Shown here one piece after another: positions 18,204 to 28,420 of a stretch of 64,000 nt of DNA (the first letter of the stretch is position 1; the number at the start of each line of letters is the position of its first letter). This DNA comes from Phycisphaerae bacterium. Lineage in GTDB: Bacteria > Planctomycetota > Phycisphaerae > UBA1845. The notes under the pieces were generated by a model, which had not been told where the DNA came from, did no database searches, and was given only the letters and a program-made list of their open reading frames with translations. The stretch is taken from positions 62,001-126,000 of the forward strand of contig JANQQK010000093.1 in the NCBI GenBank assembly GCA_028289375.1, in the 5' to 3' direction. The translations under genes were made by a program, and so were the position numbers.

Positions 18204-18276
18204 ATATTATCGGATGTGGGTGCGGTGCGTGGTGCCGGACGGAGGTCAGATTGGCGTGGTTGACTGCCGATAATAT
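18204..18276. repeat. 10-bp inverted repeat ahead of the FemAB-like gene
   Basis: ATATTATCGG at 18204-18213 and its exact complement CCGATAATAT at 18267-18276 are 53 nt apart, in the gap between gcvH and the FemAB-like gene. The right arm ends 5 nt before the GTG start at 18282, where a Shine-Dalgarno would lie. Both an operator pair and an RNA hairpin that hides the start are possible. Confidence 0.5.
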
Positions 18277-18281
18277 GGGTC

Positions 18282-19340
18282 GTGACGACCCGGAACACTT
18301 CACATGAACTGGCGATTCAGCCGCTCGACGATGGGCGTGCTGCCGAATGGGATGCGTTTGTCCACGCGGATCCCGAGGGGTCGGTTTTTCACACTGCGGG
18401 TTGGCTGCGGGCAGTGACAGCTGCGTTTGGGCATCGTTGCCGGAGTCTGGCGGCGATGCGTGGGGCGACGGTCTGCGCGGTGTTGCCGCTGATGGAAGTC
18501 CGCAGTCTTCTTGGCGGAACGATGCTTGTCAGTGTGCCGTACGGGATTTACGGCGGCGCGATTGGCGATGCAGATGGTGTGGCGGTGTTGCTGGATGAGG
18601 CGGTGCGGTTGGGGGAATCGATCGGTGCCAAGAGCGTCGAGCTGCGCAGCGTGACGGCGAAGGCGACTGACTGGCAGACAGCCAATCGTCATGCAACGTA
18701 TCGCAAGGCGTTGCCCGACACGGTGGACGGATGTCTGGCTGCGTTGCCGCGGAAGGCGCGGGCGGCGGCGCGACTGGCACGGGATCGACATGGTTTAACA
18801 GTGCGGTTTGGTGATGACGGTTTGCGGCCGTGTTGGCGATTCTATTGTGGCAACATGCGGCGGTTGGCGTCGTTGGCGTACCCGTTTTCGTTCTTCGAGG
18901 CGTTGATGCGTGAACTGCCGGAGGTGCCGGTGGTTTCGTTGTTTGAATACCAGGGGCGAACGATCGGCGGACTGATGACGCTGATGTTTCGCGGGACGGC
19001 GATGCCCTACTTCGTGGGCGTCGATGAACGCTATTCGCGGTTGAATGTCTACAACTACATCTACCTGACGGCGATGGAACAGGCGGTGGCCGATGGTTGC
19101 GGCGTGTTCGATTTTGGTCGGTCGCGGCTGGACAACGAGGGCGCGTGCGCGTTCAAGCGGAATCAGGGGTTTGAACAGCAGGTGTTGCAGTATCAGACGT
19201 ATTGGCCAAGTGGCGCTTCGCCGGTGTCGCTGACGCCGAGCAATCCGAAGTTTGCGATGGCGCGGCGGGTCTGGCCTATGTTGCCGGCCGCGGTGACGCG
19301 TCCGTTGGGTGGCTGGTTGAGCAAGCATGTGCCGGGGTAG
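18282..19340 (+). CDS. FemAB-like protein, PEP-CTERM/exosortase-associated type
   Basis: 352 aa. It opens with AAEWDAFVHADPEGSVFHTAGWLRAV, a hallmark of the FemAB-related GNAT-fold proteins linked to XrtA/PEP-CTERM polysaccharide loci. A C-terminal GNAT-like half contains GGLMTLMFRGTAMPYFVG and FDFGRSRLDNEGACAFKRNQGF. These proteins are thought to transfer amino acids or acyl groups onto extracellular polymers or peptidoglycan. It is directly followed by the TIGR03087-type glycosyltransferase, which supports the assignment. The start is a GTG with no clear Shine-Dalgarno. Confidence 0.85.
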   Translation: MTTRNTSHELAIQPLDDGRAAEWDAFVHADPEGSVFHTAGWLRAVTAAFGHRCRSLAAMRGATVCAVLPLMEVRSLLGGTMLVSVPYGIYGGAIGDADGVAVLLDEAVRLGESIGAKSVELRSVTAKATDWQTANRHATYRKALPDTVDGCLAALPRKARAAARLARDRHGLTVRFGDDGLRPCWRFYCGNMRRLASLAYPFSFFEALMRELPEVPVVSLFEYQGRTIGGLMTLMFRGTAMPYFVGVDERYSRLNVYNYIYLTAMEQAVADGCGVFDFGRSRLDNEGACAFKRNQGFEQQVLQYQTYWPSGASPVSLTPSNPKFAMARRVWPMLPAAVTRPLGGWLSKHVPG

Positions 19341-20585
19341 TTGGACGTGACCGAACGCAAACGCATCTTGTACCTGGCCCATCGGATTCCGTATCCGCCA
19401 AACAAGGGGGACAAGATCCGTTCGTATCGTCAGCTTGAGCACCTTGCCGGGCGGCATGACGTGTGGTGTGCGTTCTTCGTGGATGATCCCGACGATTGGC
19501 GCCATGTGGCGACGCTGCAAAAAATGTGCCGCGCGGTGGCGGCGGTTCCACTGTCGCCACGGTGGGCGAAGATGCGGGCGATGGTCGGGTTCGCGGCTGG
19601 TCGGACGCTGTCGGAATCCTATTTCGATGATCCGCGAATGCGGCGGGTGGTGCGGCGATGGGCGGCGGATGTCGGGTTTGACGCGACGCTGGTGTTTTCA
19701 TCGAGCATGGCTGGGTATGCGGATGCTGTGCCCGGTGGTCGGAAGGTGCTGGATTTCTGCGACTGGGACAGTCTGAAGTTTGCCGAGTATGGCCAGCATG
19801 GCGGACGGTTCACGCGTTCGATCTGGTCGGGCGAGGCGAAACGACTTGGTCAGCGTGAGCGGGGGTGGTTGGCGGCGTTCGATGCTTGTGTCGTGGTGAC
19901 GGATCAGGAGGCGGCGGCGATCGATGCGGGCGTTGCGGCAAATCGGTTGCACGTGATCGGCAATGGTGCGGTGGTCGGGAAGATGCCGCGGCGAAAAACG
20001 CGTGAGGCGGGGCCGGTCGTCGGGTTTGTGGGGCAGATGGACTATCGCCCGAATGTGGAGGCGGTGACGTGGTTTGTTGAGCACGTATGGCCGATGGTGC
20101 GGGCATCGGTCCCGGATGCGACGTTTCGGATCATCGGGCGATCGCCGACGGGTGAGGTGCTGCGACTGGGGCGGCAAGATGGTGTTGAGGTGACGGGGGC
20201 CGTCGCATCGGTGCGGGATGCGTTGGAGGCGTGTGCGGTGAGCGTGGCGCCGTTGCGGATCGGGCGCGGGATTCAGAACAAGGTGCTCGAGGCGATGGCG
20301 GTGTGTCGGCCGGTCGTGCTGACGACCGCAGCTGCCACCGGGATCGGAGGTACGGATGGAGCGGATTATGAGCTCGCCGACGAACCGAGGGAATTCGCCG
20401 AACGGGTGATTGGCCTGTTGCTTGATCCCGACGAGCGCGACCGGCTTGGGTTGGCTGGGCGGTCGTTTGTTCAGACGCAGTTCGACTGGTCGCGCGAAAT
20501 GGGCAAGCTGGAATCGCTGGTTCTGCACGGGGAGATCGAGGCTTCTCAACCTGAGTCCGCAGACCTGCTGGCCGTCACAAGTTGA
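19341..20585 (+). CDS. TIGR03087-type sugar transferase (PEP-CTERM/EpsH1-associated)
   Basis: 414 aa, GT4-like GT-B fold. The N-terminal signature ILYLAHRIPYPPNKGDKIRSYR is the distinctive opening of the PEP-CTERM/EpsH1 system-associated sugar transferases. The C-terminal nucleotide-sugar half has VGFVGQMDYRPNVEAV, FRIIGRSP and APLRIGRGIQNKVLEAMA, the last being the conserved donor-binding Glu region. It starts (TTG 19341, or GTG 19347) right after the stop of the FemAB-like gene, so they form an operon. It likely builds an exopolysaccharide for the exosortase-linked envelope. Confidence 0.9.
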   Translation: MDVTERKRILYLAHRIPYPPNKGDKIRSYRQLEHLAGRHDVWCAFFVDDPDDWRHVATLQKMCRAVAAVPLSPRWAKMRAMVGFAAGRTLSESYFDDPRMRRVVRRWAADVGFDATLVFSSSMAGYADAVPGGRKVLDFCDWDSLKFAEYGQHGGRFTRSIWSGEAKRLGQRERGWLAAFDACVVVTDQEAAAIDAGVAANRLHVIGNGAVVGKMPRRKTREAGPVVGFVGQMDYRPNVEAVTWFVEHVWPMVRASVPDATFRIIGRSPTGEVLRLGRQDGVEVTGAVASVRDALEACAVSVAPLRIGRGIQNKVLEAMAVCRPVVLTTAAATGIGGTDGADYELADEPREFAERVIGLLLDPDERDRLGLAGRSFVQTQFDWSREMGKLESLVLHGEIEASQPESADLLAVTS

Positions 20586-20657
20586 CCCCCCTACTGATCT
20601 GATGCACGTCATGCGGAGCGGTTGGCGGAATGGCTGCCGCACGATATCATCTCCCGA

Positions 20658-21467
20658 ATGGGTCAGTCATTTTTCTGTTCAATTGCCGGCGGCATGCTGG
20701 CGGTTCTTGCAATGAACCGCGTGGAGTGGATCGCGCCGAAGTTCGTGCGTCTGATCGGGATGCTGGCGTTGGCGTGTGCGGCCGTCGTGTGCCTGTGGTC
20801 GTGGACGCAGACCGAGGGCGCGGTCATCGGATCGCAGCGGACCGCCCTGCTGCTGTCGACGGCGTGTGTGGCTGGTGCGATGGTTGTCGTTGTGGCTGCG
20901 GGCAAGGCGGCGGAGCGGGCGATGGTGATTCGCCTGTTATCGCTGATCGGCGGATTGGCTGGAGTTGCGGCGGCGTGTGTGTGGGCGTGGATGGGGGTTG
21001 ATGCGGCCAATGTGACGGGTTTGATAGCGGCGTTGACGGTCGTGGGCGATGTCCTTGGGTCGTTCCTGATCGGATCGGTGACGATCGCATGGCTGCTGGG
21101 GCATGCCTATCTGACGGCAACGAAGATGACGATTGCGCCGCTGCGACGATTCAGCAATTTGTTTTCGCTGGCTGTCATTCTGCGGGCCGGGTTCGTCGTT
21201 GTGTGTGCCCTGCTGATCTGGTTTGGCGGGCCGCTCGGGATTCCCGATCAGGTGTCGGCTCGGCTGGGGGGATCGTGGCTGATTTTGTCGATGCGTGTTG
21301 CGGTGGGCCTGGTGGCGGTGGGCGTGTTTGCTTACATGGTGCGGGATTGTGTGCGTTTGCGGAGCACGCAGTCTGCTACGGGGATTCTCTATTTCGCGTC
21401 GGTGTTTGTGTACATCGGGGAGTTGAGCAGCCGCCACCTGATGAGTGCGTACGGGCTGCCGTTGTAG
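20658..21467 (+). CDS. Polytopic membrane protein (hypothetical)
   Basis: 269 aa from the ATG at 20658 (an upstream in-frame ATG at 20622 has a hydrophilic leader). About eight hydrophobic segments alternate with short loops over the whole length and no large soluble domain is present. There are no recognisable motifs. It follows the sugar transferase after 72 nt and precedes the small zinc-ribbon gene, so it may be in the same transcript. Confidence 0.75.
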   Translation: MGQSFFCSIAGGMLAVLAMNRVEWIAPKFVRLIGMLALACAAVVCLWSWTQTEGAVIGSQRTALLLSTACVAGAMVVVVAAGKAAERAMVIRLLSLIGGLAGVAAACVWAWMGVDAANVTGLIAALTVVGDVLGSFLIGSVTIAWLLGHAYLTATKMTIAPLRRFSNLFSLAVILRAGFVVVCALLIWFGGPLGIPDQVSARLGGSWLILSMRVAVGLVAVGVFAYMVRDCVRLRSTQSATGILYFASVFVYIGELSSRHLMSAYGLPL

Positions 21468-21476
21468 GTTGAAACG

Positions 21477-21917
21477 ATGCAGGTTCGATACCATTGTCCG
21501 AATTCGGAGTGCGTGGCGATCATTGAGTATGAGCCGCTGGAGTCGTCGCCGGGGAGCATCGACTGTCCGCGTTGCAAGCAGACGCACCCGCTGAACGTGA
21601 GCGAGTCGATGGTTCGCGAGAAGACGGTGGATAATTGCGCGGTGTGCGGCAACCGGGAATTGTTTATCCGCAAGGACTTTCCGCAGAAGATCGGCTTTGC
21701 CGTTGTGCTCGTGGCGGGGTTGTCGAGCATCTATTTCTTCCGCACGAATTTCATGTTGGCGTACATCGTGCTGGCGGCGGCGGTTGTCATCGACCTGCTG
21801 TTGTACTTCGTGATCGGGAAGGTGACGACGTGTTATGCGTGTCGGGCGGAGTATCGCAAGTCAGTCTTAAATCCGGCGCATGAGGGGTTTGATCTGGCGA
21901 CGTCGGAGAAGTATTGA
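21477..21917 (+). CDS. Double zinc-ribbon membrane protein
   Basis: 146 aa. Three metal-binding-type Cys pairs are visible: an N-terminal ribbon (CPNSEC...CPRC), a second pair CAVCGN, and CYACRAEY after the membrane part. Two TM segments lie at about residues 70-88 and 91-110. It overlaps nothing but starts 9 nt after the preceding membrane protein gene. The function is unknown; it is a member of the broader zinc-ribbon membrane protein group seen in this window. Confidence 0.8.
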   Translation: MQVRYHCPNSECVAIIEYEPLESSPGSIDCPRCKQTHPLNVSESMVREKTVDNCAVCGNRELFIRKDFPQKIGFAVVLVAGLSSIYFFRTNFMLAYIVLAAAVVIDLLLYFVIGKVTTCYACRAEYRKSVLNPAHEGFDLATSEKY

Positions 21918-21937
21918 CGGGCCGGTCGTCAGGTCCT

Positions 21938-21951
21938 CCCGGCGCGCCGGG
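21938..21951. repeat. GC-rich palindrome between convergent genes
   Basis: CCCGGCGCGCCGGG is perfect and identical to 2507-2520. It lies between the ends of a rightward (21917) and a leftward (21980) gene, where a hairpin could block read-through in both directions. There is no T-run. Confidence 0.4.
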
Positions 21952-21979
21952 ATTGCACTGAACTAACGAGGCGACGGGA

Positions 21980-22708
21980 CTACCTGCGGTCGCGGGATGG
22001 GGCGGAGTAGCTCCATTGGCCAGTGAACGGATTGAGGTAGTCGACCGTGCCGTCGGTGTTTTCGAAACCGAACGCGGTCTGGCCTGTTCGGGAATTCAGC
22101 AGATCCTGACCCGTTTCCCCGCTGCGGAAACCGAACAGGTAGTTTTGCCGACGGACGTTGAAGTAGTCGACCGATCCATCACTGCGTGTTTGGCCGATGG
22201 CGAGACTGTTGGCACTTCGGCCGATGCGATCTTCCGCGCTGCGATTGCTTGGATTGTTGGGATTCTGTGAGCCGATCAAACGCTGGGCCTGAAGCTGATC
22301 GAATTGGCCTGGACGCAGAGTTGAGTCGCGTTGTGGTCCTTCGAACGTGACGTAGCCAGTGTTGGGATCGGGGCGCAGGAAAGGCAGCGTCGGGGGTCCG
22401 AAGAGTCGCTGCGGATCGTGGACGACGCGGGTGTTGGATGAGCGGACCTGCTCGTTGCCCTGTGTGGTTTGGGCGGCTTGCCGCACGCGGACCTGATGGG
22501 CATGCCAGTTGTTGCGGAGTCGCATGTTGGTCTGCTGCTGTCGCCGCGATGGGGTGCGTTCCTGTGATCGCGGGATGCTGACACGCCGCTGGATGCTGGG
22601 CTGGCGGGTGTTGCGGTTGGATGTCTGGGCACGGGTGACGTCCGCGGTCATGAACATCACCGTCACCGCACAGCCCGCAATCCAAACATTCGTTCTCATG
22701 GTGGTCAT
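21980..22708 (-). CDS. Secreted hypothetical protein
   Basis: 242 aa from the ATG at 22708, preceded by GGAGGT 6 nt upstream; the longer reading to 22765 has no such site. The signal peptide covers about residues 1-27 (ending ADVTRA). The mature part is Gln/Arg/Asn-rich and low in hydrophobics. It ends in a series of short similar units (DYFNVRRQNYLFGFRSGETGQDLLNSRTGQ; FGFENTDGTVDYLNPFTGQWSYS) that look like divergent repeats. I do not recognise a family. Confidence 0.7.
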   Translation of the reverse strand: MTTMRTNVWIAGCAVTVMFMTADVTRAQTSNRNTRQPSIQRRVSIPRSQERTPSRRQQQTNMRLRNNWHAHQVRVRQAAQTTQGNEQVRSSNTRVVHDPQRLFGPPTLPFLRPDPNTGYVTFEGPQRDSTLRPGQFDQLQAQRLIGSQNPNNPSNRSAEDRIGRSANSLAIGQTRSDGSVDYFNVRRQNYLFGFRSGETGQDLLNSRTGQTAFGFENTDGTVDYLNPFTGQWSYSAPSRDRR

Positions 22709-22893
22709 CACGACACCTCCAGCCTCGCTAACGCCCATTATACCTTTCGGCCACCGCGAGACCACGGGTTAATGGACGTTGCGCGTGAATTGTCACGGCT
22801 GTGTTGCGTTACGCGGCCGTGATTGTGTGGGCTGGGCGTTTTCCGATGAAATGGGCGTGTCGGTTCTGGTTTCCACTGAACGGGAGGTGATGC

Positions 22894-23754
22894 ATGGATC
22901 GGTTGTTGGCGATCGCGGTTTGGACGCTGCTTGGTCAGGGTGATGTTGGCCCGTCGATGGGGCCGAATGTCGACGTGGACGTGGTGGCGGCGTTGGTGAC
23001 ACCGAACGGGGTGGTCCTCAAATCGGCGCATGGCGTCGATGTGGGTGTTCCGGGGACGCGCGGTTCGCGAGCGGTCGCGTTTGATCGAACGAACAAGACG
23101 CTGTACGTGGCTGGCCCGCATGCGATTCGGCAGATGTCATTCGAGGGGCAGGAGATCGCGTTGCTTTCGGATGGCTGGGAGATGATCGACGGGATTTCGG
23201 TTTCTCCGGATGGCCGGTCGATTGCGTTCGGAGGCTATACGCGGTCGGGCAAGTGGGCGATCTACACGTTGACGGGACGGAATGCCAATCCGGAGTTTGT
23301 CGCCAAGGGGGCATTTCCGGCGTGGACGCACGATGGCCGGACGATTCTGTTCGAGAATTACACGGATGCGTCAGCGCAGATCTATCGATTTGATCCCGAT
23401 ACGCGTGCGGTGTCGCGGGTGTCCTACGATGATCTTGGCGAGATTCAGAGTGCAGTCTCGATTGCCGTCAGTGCGGACGGCCGATATCGATCCTTTGCGA
23501 CCCAGGGTGGATTGTGGCTGAAGGATACGACGTCTGACGAGACGCAGCAGTTGACGGATGGGTCGTACTACGATGGCCACCCTGCATTTTCGGCGAGCGG
23601 ATCGGCGTTGTGGTTTGTGCGGAAGCGACGTGATCCAAAGCTCGGACGCGTCGACCCTCGGGTGTATCGGATGGACCTCGGATCGGGACGAATTATGTTG
23701 ATGCACTCCGGGGATGCGTCGTCTGTGGCATTGCCGCATTCATCGGGATGCTGA
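22894..23754 (+). CDS. TolB-like beta-propeller protein
   Basis: 286 aa. Repeated WD40/TolB-type blades are visible: DGISVSPDGRSIAFGGYT, FPAWTHDGRTILFENY, SIAVSADGRYRSFAT and HPAFSASGSALWFVRKRR. A weak N-terminal hydrophobic stretch (LLAIAVWTLLGQG) could be a signal peptide. It has GGGAG-like purines (CGGGAGGTG) about 7-9 nt before the ATG. It is divergent from 21980-22708 and convergent with the lipoprotein gene. No enzymatic motifs. Confidence 0.75.
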   Translation: MDRLLAIAVWTLLGQGDVGPSMGPNVDVDVVAALVTPNGVVLKSAHGVDVGVPGTRGSRAVAFDRTNKTLYVAGPHAIRQMSFEGQEIALLSDGWEMIDGISVSPDGRSIAFGGYTRSGKWAIYTLTGRNANPEFVAKGAFPAWTHDGRTILFENYTDASAQIYRFDPDTRAVSRVSYDDLGEIQSAVSIAVSADGRYRSFATQGGLWLKDTTSDETQQLTDGSYYDGHPAFSASGSALWFVRKRRDPKLGRVDPRVYRMDLGSGRIMLMHSGDASSVALPHSSGC

Positions 23755-23768
23755 CCCGGGCGAATTGG

Positions 23769-24518
23769 TCAGTTTGTGGCCGTCAACGTCACGGATACTT
23801 GCTGGTAGAAGAGTTCGGTGCGACCTTCAAAGCCGGAGTCGGTGCCGATCAGAATCCACAGGTTTCCGTTTTGATCAGCAGTGATGGGCATGTCGTGCAT
23901 GTGGTCCACGGTGAGTGACACGTAGGGCGCGTTGTCGAAGTCGACGATCGATTCGCAGGCGATGCCGTTGGCGATGTTGGAGGCGACCGAGGCGGCCGGC
24001 CCGTCGTTGCTCTGGATGCCCTTGTCGACATTCATGCTGAAGAACCCGTCCGTGAGGATTGACCGCGGTTCGGTCTGCGCGCCGCCGGCTTTGAGGTAGA
24101 CGCTCTCGCCCGGGGCGCCGCCGATTCCGATGCAGCCGCTGGGTGCGTTCGAGGCGACGGTGATGCGGAAAGAGAGTTCGTAGGTCGTGTTGGGTTGCAC
24201 GCCATCGTCGGCGGTGAGTTGACGCGTGAGGAACATGAAGAGGTCGTCGGACCGGTTGGTGCCGCCGATTCTCAGCCCCTGCCCGTCAGCATTCAGGCCG
24301 TCTGGAATAGGCGCGATCTCATTGGTAAATTCAAATATCTCGTCCTGCCCCTCCGGATAGTCGGCGAATCCACTGCGCCAGCCGTGCAGGCCGTCGTTGA
24401 AATTGGTCGCAAACTCCACCGAACCTTCGGGCGGTGGGACAACCGGTACGCAGCCGGTCAGTGTGAACATGAGCATCGCAGCGAGCAGAGGGGCGTTCGA
24501 CTTGGACAGGATCGACAT
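23769..24518 (-). CDS. Lipoprotein (hypothetical)
   Basis: 249 aa. Signal peptide with lipobox LTGC (Cys at about residue 23). The mature part contains a carbohydrate-binding-module-like beta domain: FNDGLHGWRSGF, then a region with TTYELSFRITVASNAPSGC and YVSLTVDHMHDMPI, typical of jelly-roll modules. The role is unknown; the domain idea is inference from pattern. No neighbours in the same direction are close. Confidence 0.75.
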   Translation of the reverse strand: MSILSKSNAPLLAAMLMFTLTGCVPVVPPPEGSVEFATNFNDGLHGWRSGFADYPEGQDEIFEFTNEIAPIPDGLNADGQGLRIGGTNRSDDLFMFLTRQLTADDGVQPNTTYELSFRITVASNAPSGCIGIGGAPGESVYLKAGGAQTEPRSILTDGFFSMNVDKGIQSNDGPAASVASNIANGIACESIVDFDNAPYVSLTVDHMHDMPITADQNGNLWILIGTDSGFEGRTELFYQQVSVTLTATN

Positions 24519-24655
24519 GATAAATGACTCCGTGGTACAGGGATCAGCCGCTTTGTTGCTGCGATGTTAGTGCCCGCCAAGTGTCCTGTCCTGTATGGGA
24601 TTGGAAGCTTGCATCGGTCGATGCGCGACGAGGGTGGATCGGGGAATGAGAGATT

Positions 24656-24728
24656 GCGCCCGGGAGGACTCGAACCTCCAACCGTCAGATTCGAAGTCTG
24701 CTACTCTATCCAATTGAGCTACGGGCGC
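24656..24728 (-). tRNA. tRNA-Arg (anticodon TCG)
   Basis: 73 nt, read on the minus strand: acceptor stem GCGCCCG pairs with CGGGCGC, the D arm contains AGCTCAATTGGATAGAGTA, the anticodon loop is CTTCGAA (anticodon TCG, reading CGA and probably other CGN codons), and the T loop is GGTTCGAGTCC. The first base pair of the anticodon stem is a G-A mismatch. CCA is not encoded. No other tRNA is next to it. Confidence 0.95.
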
Positions 24729-24844
24729 GGATGAGTCGTTCTCGATGACTTCGCGGCGAATTGTAAGCGCGGTGTTCGGGTGTGGGCAAGTCGAAAAAGT
24801 CGCTGCCGTGCGTGACGGACTTTGATTGTCGGTGCGACGCGTTC

Positions 24845-26236
<1,392 letters not shown>

Positions 26237-26489
26237 GGCTGTCTTCCCGATCTATATTGGCGTATCGCGACCCCCTGTCGCAACGCAGACCTAGTGCGTA
26301 TCGGCTAGTGACAGTGTACGATTTCGCGTCGTTCGGCGGACAAGATGTGAGACGCGGTGATTATCGGTTCTGCCCGATCGGCTTGTCGGAACTTACGGTT
26401 GATGATACAAAACGTTGATTCTTACCGGACGCGGCGGGTGATCGGGGTGGTGTGGCCCGAGCCGGGCGTCGACCGATGGAACATTCTCG

Positions 26490-27179
26490 ATGGCAAGCGA
26501 AGAAGCGACCAAGGAAGAAACGAAGGCTGAAGGAACCGAAACTGCAAAGGACTCGGGCACGGCCAGTGCGCCCGCAAAGCGTGGGCCTGGTGCCAAGGAA
26601 GTTCCGCAGATGCAGTGGAAGCTCGTGGGCGTGTCGGCTGGGACGCCGGTCGTGCTGCTCAAGTGCGTCGAACGTGAGGACGCCGAGGCGCAGATGACGC
26701 GGCTTGAGGCTGAGCAGTACTACGATGAATTGAAGATCTATGAGATCGATGCAAAGGTGAAATTGTCGTCCACGCAAGCGAAGGAACGACAGAAGCTCCT
26801 CGATCAGGTCTTCGCCGAAAAAGCCGCCCCCAAGAAAGCCAAAGCAACCAAGAAGTCTGCCGAGCCAAGTCAGCCGACGGTGATTGTTGCCAAGGCCAAA
26901 CCGCAGCGTGGTGGGAAGAAAGCGGCCGAGGAAGAAGCCGAAAAGGCGACCACCAAGGCCAAGAAGAAGACGACTGCGAAGGCGAAGAAAGCCAAATCGA
27001 CAGCGAAAGCGAAGACCACCAAGACCGCAAAAACCGTCAAAGCGAAAGCGGCAAAGAAGACCTCAACGACCAAGAAGGCCAAGGCCAAGACCGCCGCCAA
27101 AAAGGCGAAAGCAACCAAGACGGCGAAGAAGAAAACCGCGAAGAAAAAGACTGCAAAGAAAACGACCAAGAAGAAGTAG
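26490..27179 (+). CDS. Histone H1-like Lys/Ala-rich protein
   Basis: 229 aa. Residues 1-40 are acidic/Ala-rich. Residues 40-110 form a compact region (QMQWKLVGVSAGTPVVLLKCVEREDAEAQ). Residues 110-229 consist of repeats of Lys, Ala and Thr such as KAKKKTTAKAKKAKST and KKTAKKKTAKKTTKKK, with no regular repeat length. This resembles the C-terminal tail of bacterial histone H1-like proteins, which condense DNA. The folded part could set the specificity. It is monocistronic and divergent from the AAA ATPase. Confidence 0.75.
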   Translation: MASEEATKEETKAEGTETAKDSGTASAPAKRGPGAKEVPQMQWKLVGVSAGTPVVLLKCVEREDAEAQMTRLEAEQYYDELKIYEIDAKVKLSSTQAKERQKLLDQVFAEKAAPKKAKATKKSAEPSQPTVIVAKAKPQRGGKKAAEEEAEKATTKAKKKTTAKAKKAKSTAKAKTTKTAKTVKAKAAKKTSTTKKAKAKTAAKKAKATKTAKKKTAKKKTAKKTTKKK

Positions 27180-27257
27180 CGCTTCCATGCGGCGGGCGTT
27201 TTGAATCATCGTCGCAACGGGACTCAGGAATCAGCGGAGCAGGGAGGTGCATCGGCG

Positions 27258-28373
27258 ATGACCAAGTCCAGGTCCACCAGGAAGACAATCCCCGATGAGA
27301 TCAAGGAGCGGCTTTCGCGCATTCGCCGCGCGATGTCCAAGGCCAGTCTGCCTGCCTTTCTGATCACGAATCACATGGACACGTTCTACGCGACCGGATT
27401 CACCGGTGAGGATTCTGCGATCCTCGTTCAACCCCGCGCGGTGCACGTGATCAGCGATGGCCGCTTCGATGAGACGATCAACGAGGAGATCCCCTGGGCC
27501 ACGCGGCACATGCGGAAGGGATTGTTGGCGGCGGAAGTCGGCAACGTTTGCAAGAAGCTGGGGCTGAAGGAAGTCGGTATTCAGCCATCGGGCATGATGC
27601 TTTCGGAGTATCAGGCGATCAAGAAGGCGATCCGACCGTGCAAGCCGATCGACGCACCGCCGATCATGGCCAATCTTCGCGAGATCAAGTCGTCGGCAGA
27701 GCTTACCGTGCTTCGCAAGTCGATGCGGATTGCCCAGGATGCCATGAAGGCGACGCTGGCGACGATCAGGCCGGGACAGACGGAAATCGAGGCAGCAGCC
27801 CGACTCGAATTCGAAATGCGGCGGCGTGGTGCGTCCGGGATTGCATTCGGGACGATCTGCGCGACGGATGGCAATGCTGCCCACCCCCACGCCATTCCAG
27901 GAAAACGGCGGTTCAAAAAGTCCTGCATGATTCTTTTCGATTGGGGTGCACGGTGCGGGTTCTACTGCAGCGACTTGACCCGGGTATGCTTCATCGGTAA
28001 GATTCCGCCGCGCATCGCGGAGGTGTACAGGATCGTCCTGGAGGCCCAGTTGGCCGCCATCGACGCGATCAAGCCGGGCCAACGTTGTTGCGACATCGAT
28101 GCCGTAGCGCGGGGCATCATCAGCAAGGCTGGTTTCGGTGAACAATTCAACCATGGGCTTGGGCACGGACTTGGTTTGGACGTGCATGAAGCCCCGTCGC
28201 TCAGTTGGCGATCCGACAAGCCGCTGAAGGAAGGCATGTTGGTGACCGTCGAACCGGGGATTTATCTGCCCGGTGTCGGTGGTGTGCGAATTGAGGATGA
28301 TGTATTGGTGACTGCTCGTGGTGCGAAGGTGCTGACATCCATGAGTAAGGATTTGAACGAGGCGCTTCTGTGA
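27258..28373 (+). CDS. M24 family Xaa-Pro aminopeptidase
   Basis: 371 aa from the ATG at 27258 (GGAGG about 10 nt upstream; another in-frame ATG lies at 27201). The creatinase N-terminal domain is followed by the pita-bread fold. Metal ligands: the two Asp in LFDWGARCGFYCSDLTR, the His in FNHGLGHGLGLDVHE, and Glu in VEPGIYLPG and RIEDDVLV. The position before accB and accC matches the well-known yqhT/pepQ-accB-accC order of several bacteria. It cleaves N-terminal residues before Pro or processes Pro dipeptides; which is not resolved. Confidence 0.94.
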   Translation: MTKSRSTRKTIPDEIKERLSRIRRAMSKASLPAFLITNHMDTFYATGFTGEDSAILVQPRAVHVISDGRFDETINEEIPWATRHMRKGLLAAEVGNVCKKLGLKEVGIQPSGMMLSEYQAIKKAIRPCKPIDAPPIMANLREIKSSAELTVLRKSMRIAQDAMKATLATIRPGQTEIEAAARLEFEMRRRGASGIAFGTICATDGNAAHPHAIPGKRRFKKSCMILFDWGARCGFYCSDLTRVCFIGKIPPRIAEVYRIVLEAQLAAIDAIKPGQRCCDIDAVARGIISKAGFGEQFNHGLGHGLGLDVHEAPSLSWRSDKPLKEGMLVTVEPGIYLPGVGGVRIEDDVLVTARGAKVLTSMSKDLNEALL

Positions 28374-28420
28374 TTCGGCCCGCGCATGGGCTGGTCACCC
28401 TGATATAGGCATGTCACGTC

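Noticed and set aside
15775-18303. 842-codon open frame on the minus strand opposite rnr, gcvT and gcvH
   Set aside because: The product is Arg/His-rich and shows no motif; it is the antisense shadow of three well-supported genes with strong codon bias.
20600-20660. tRNA-like start (GCGGAGCGGTTGGCGGAATGG) upstream of the membrane gene
   Set aside because: No anticodon arm or T arm follows and no matching acceptor strand could be found.
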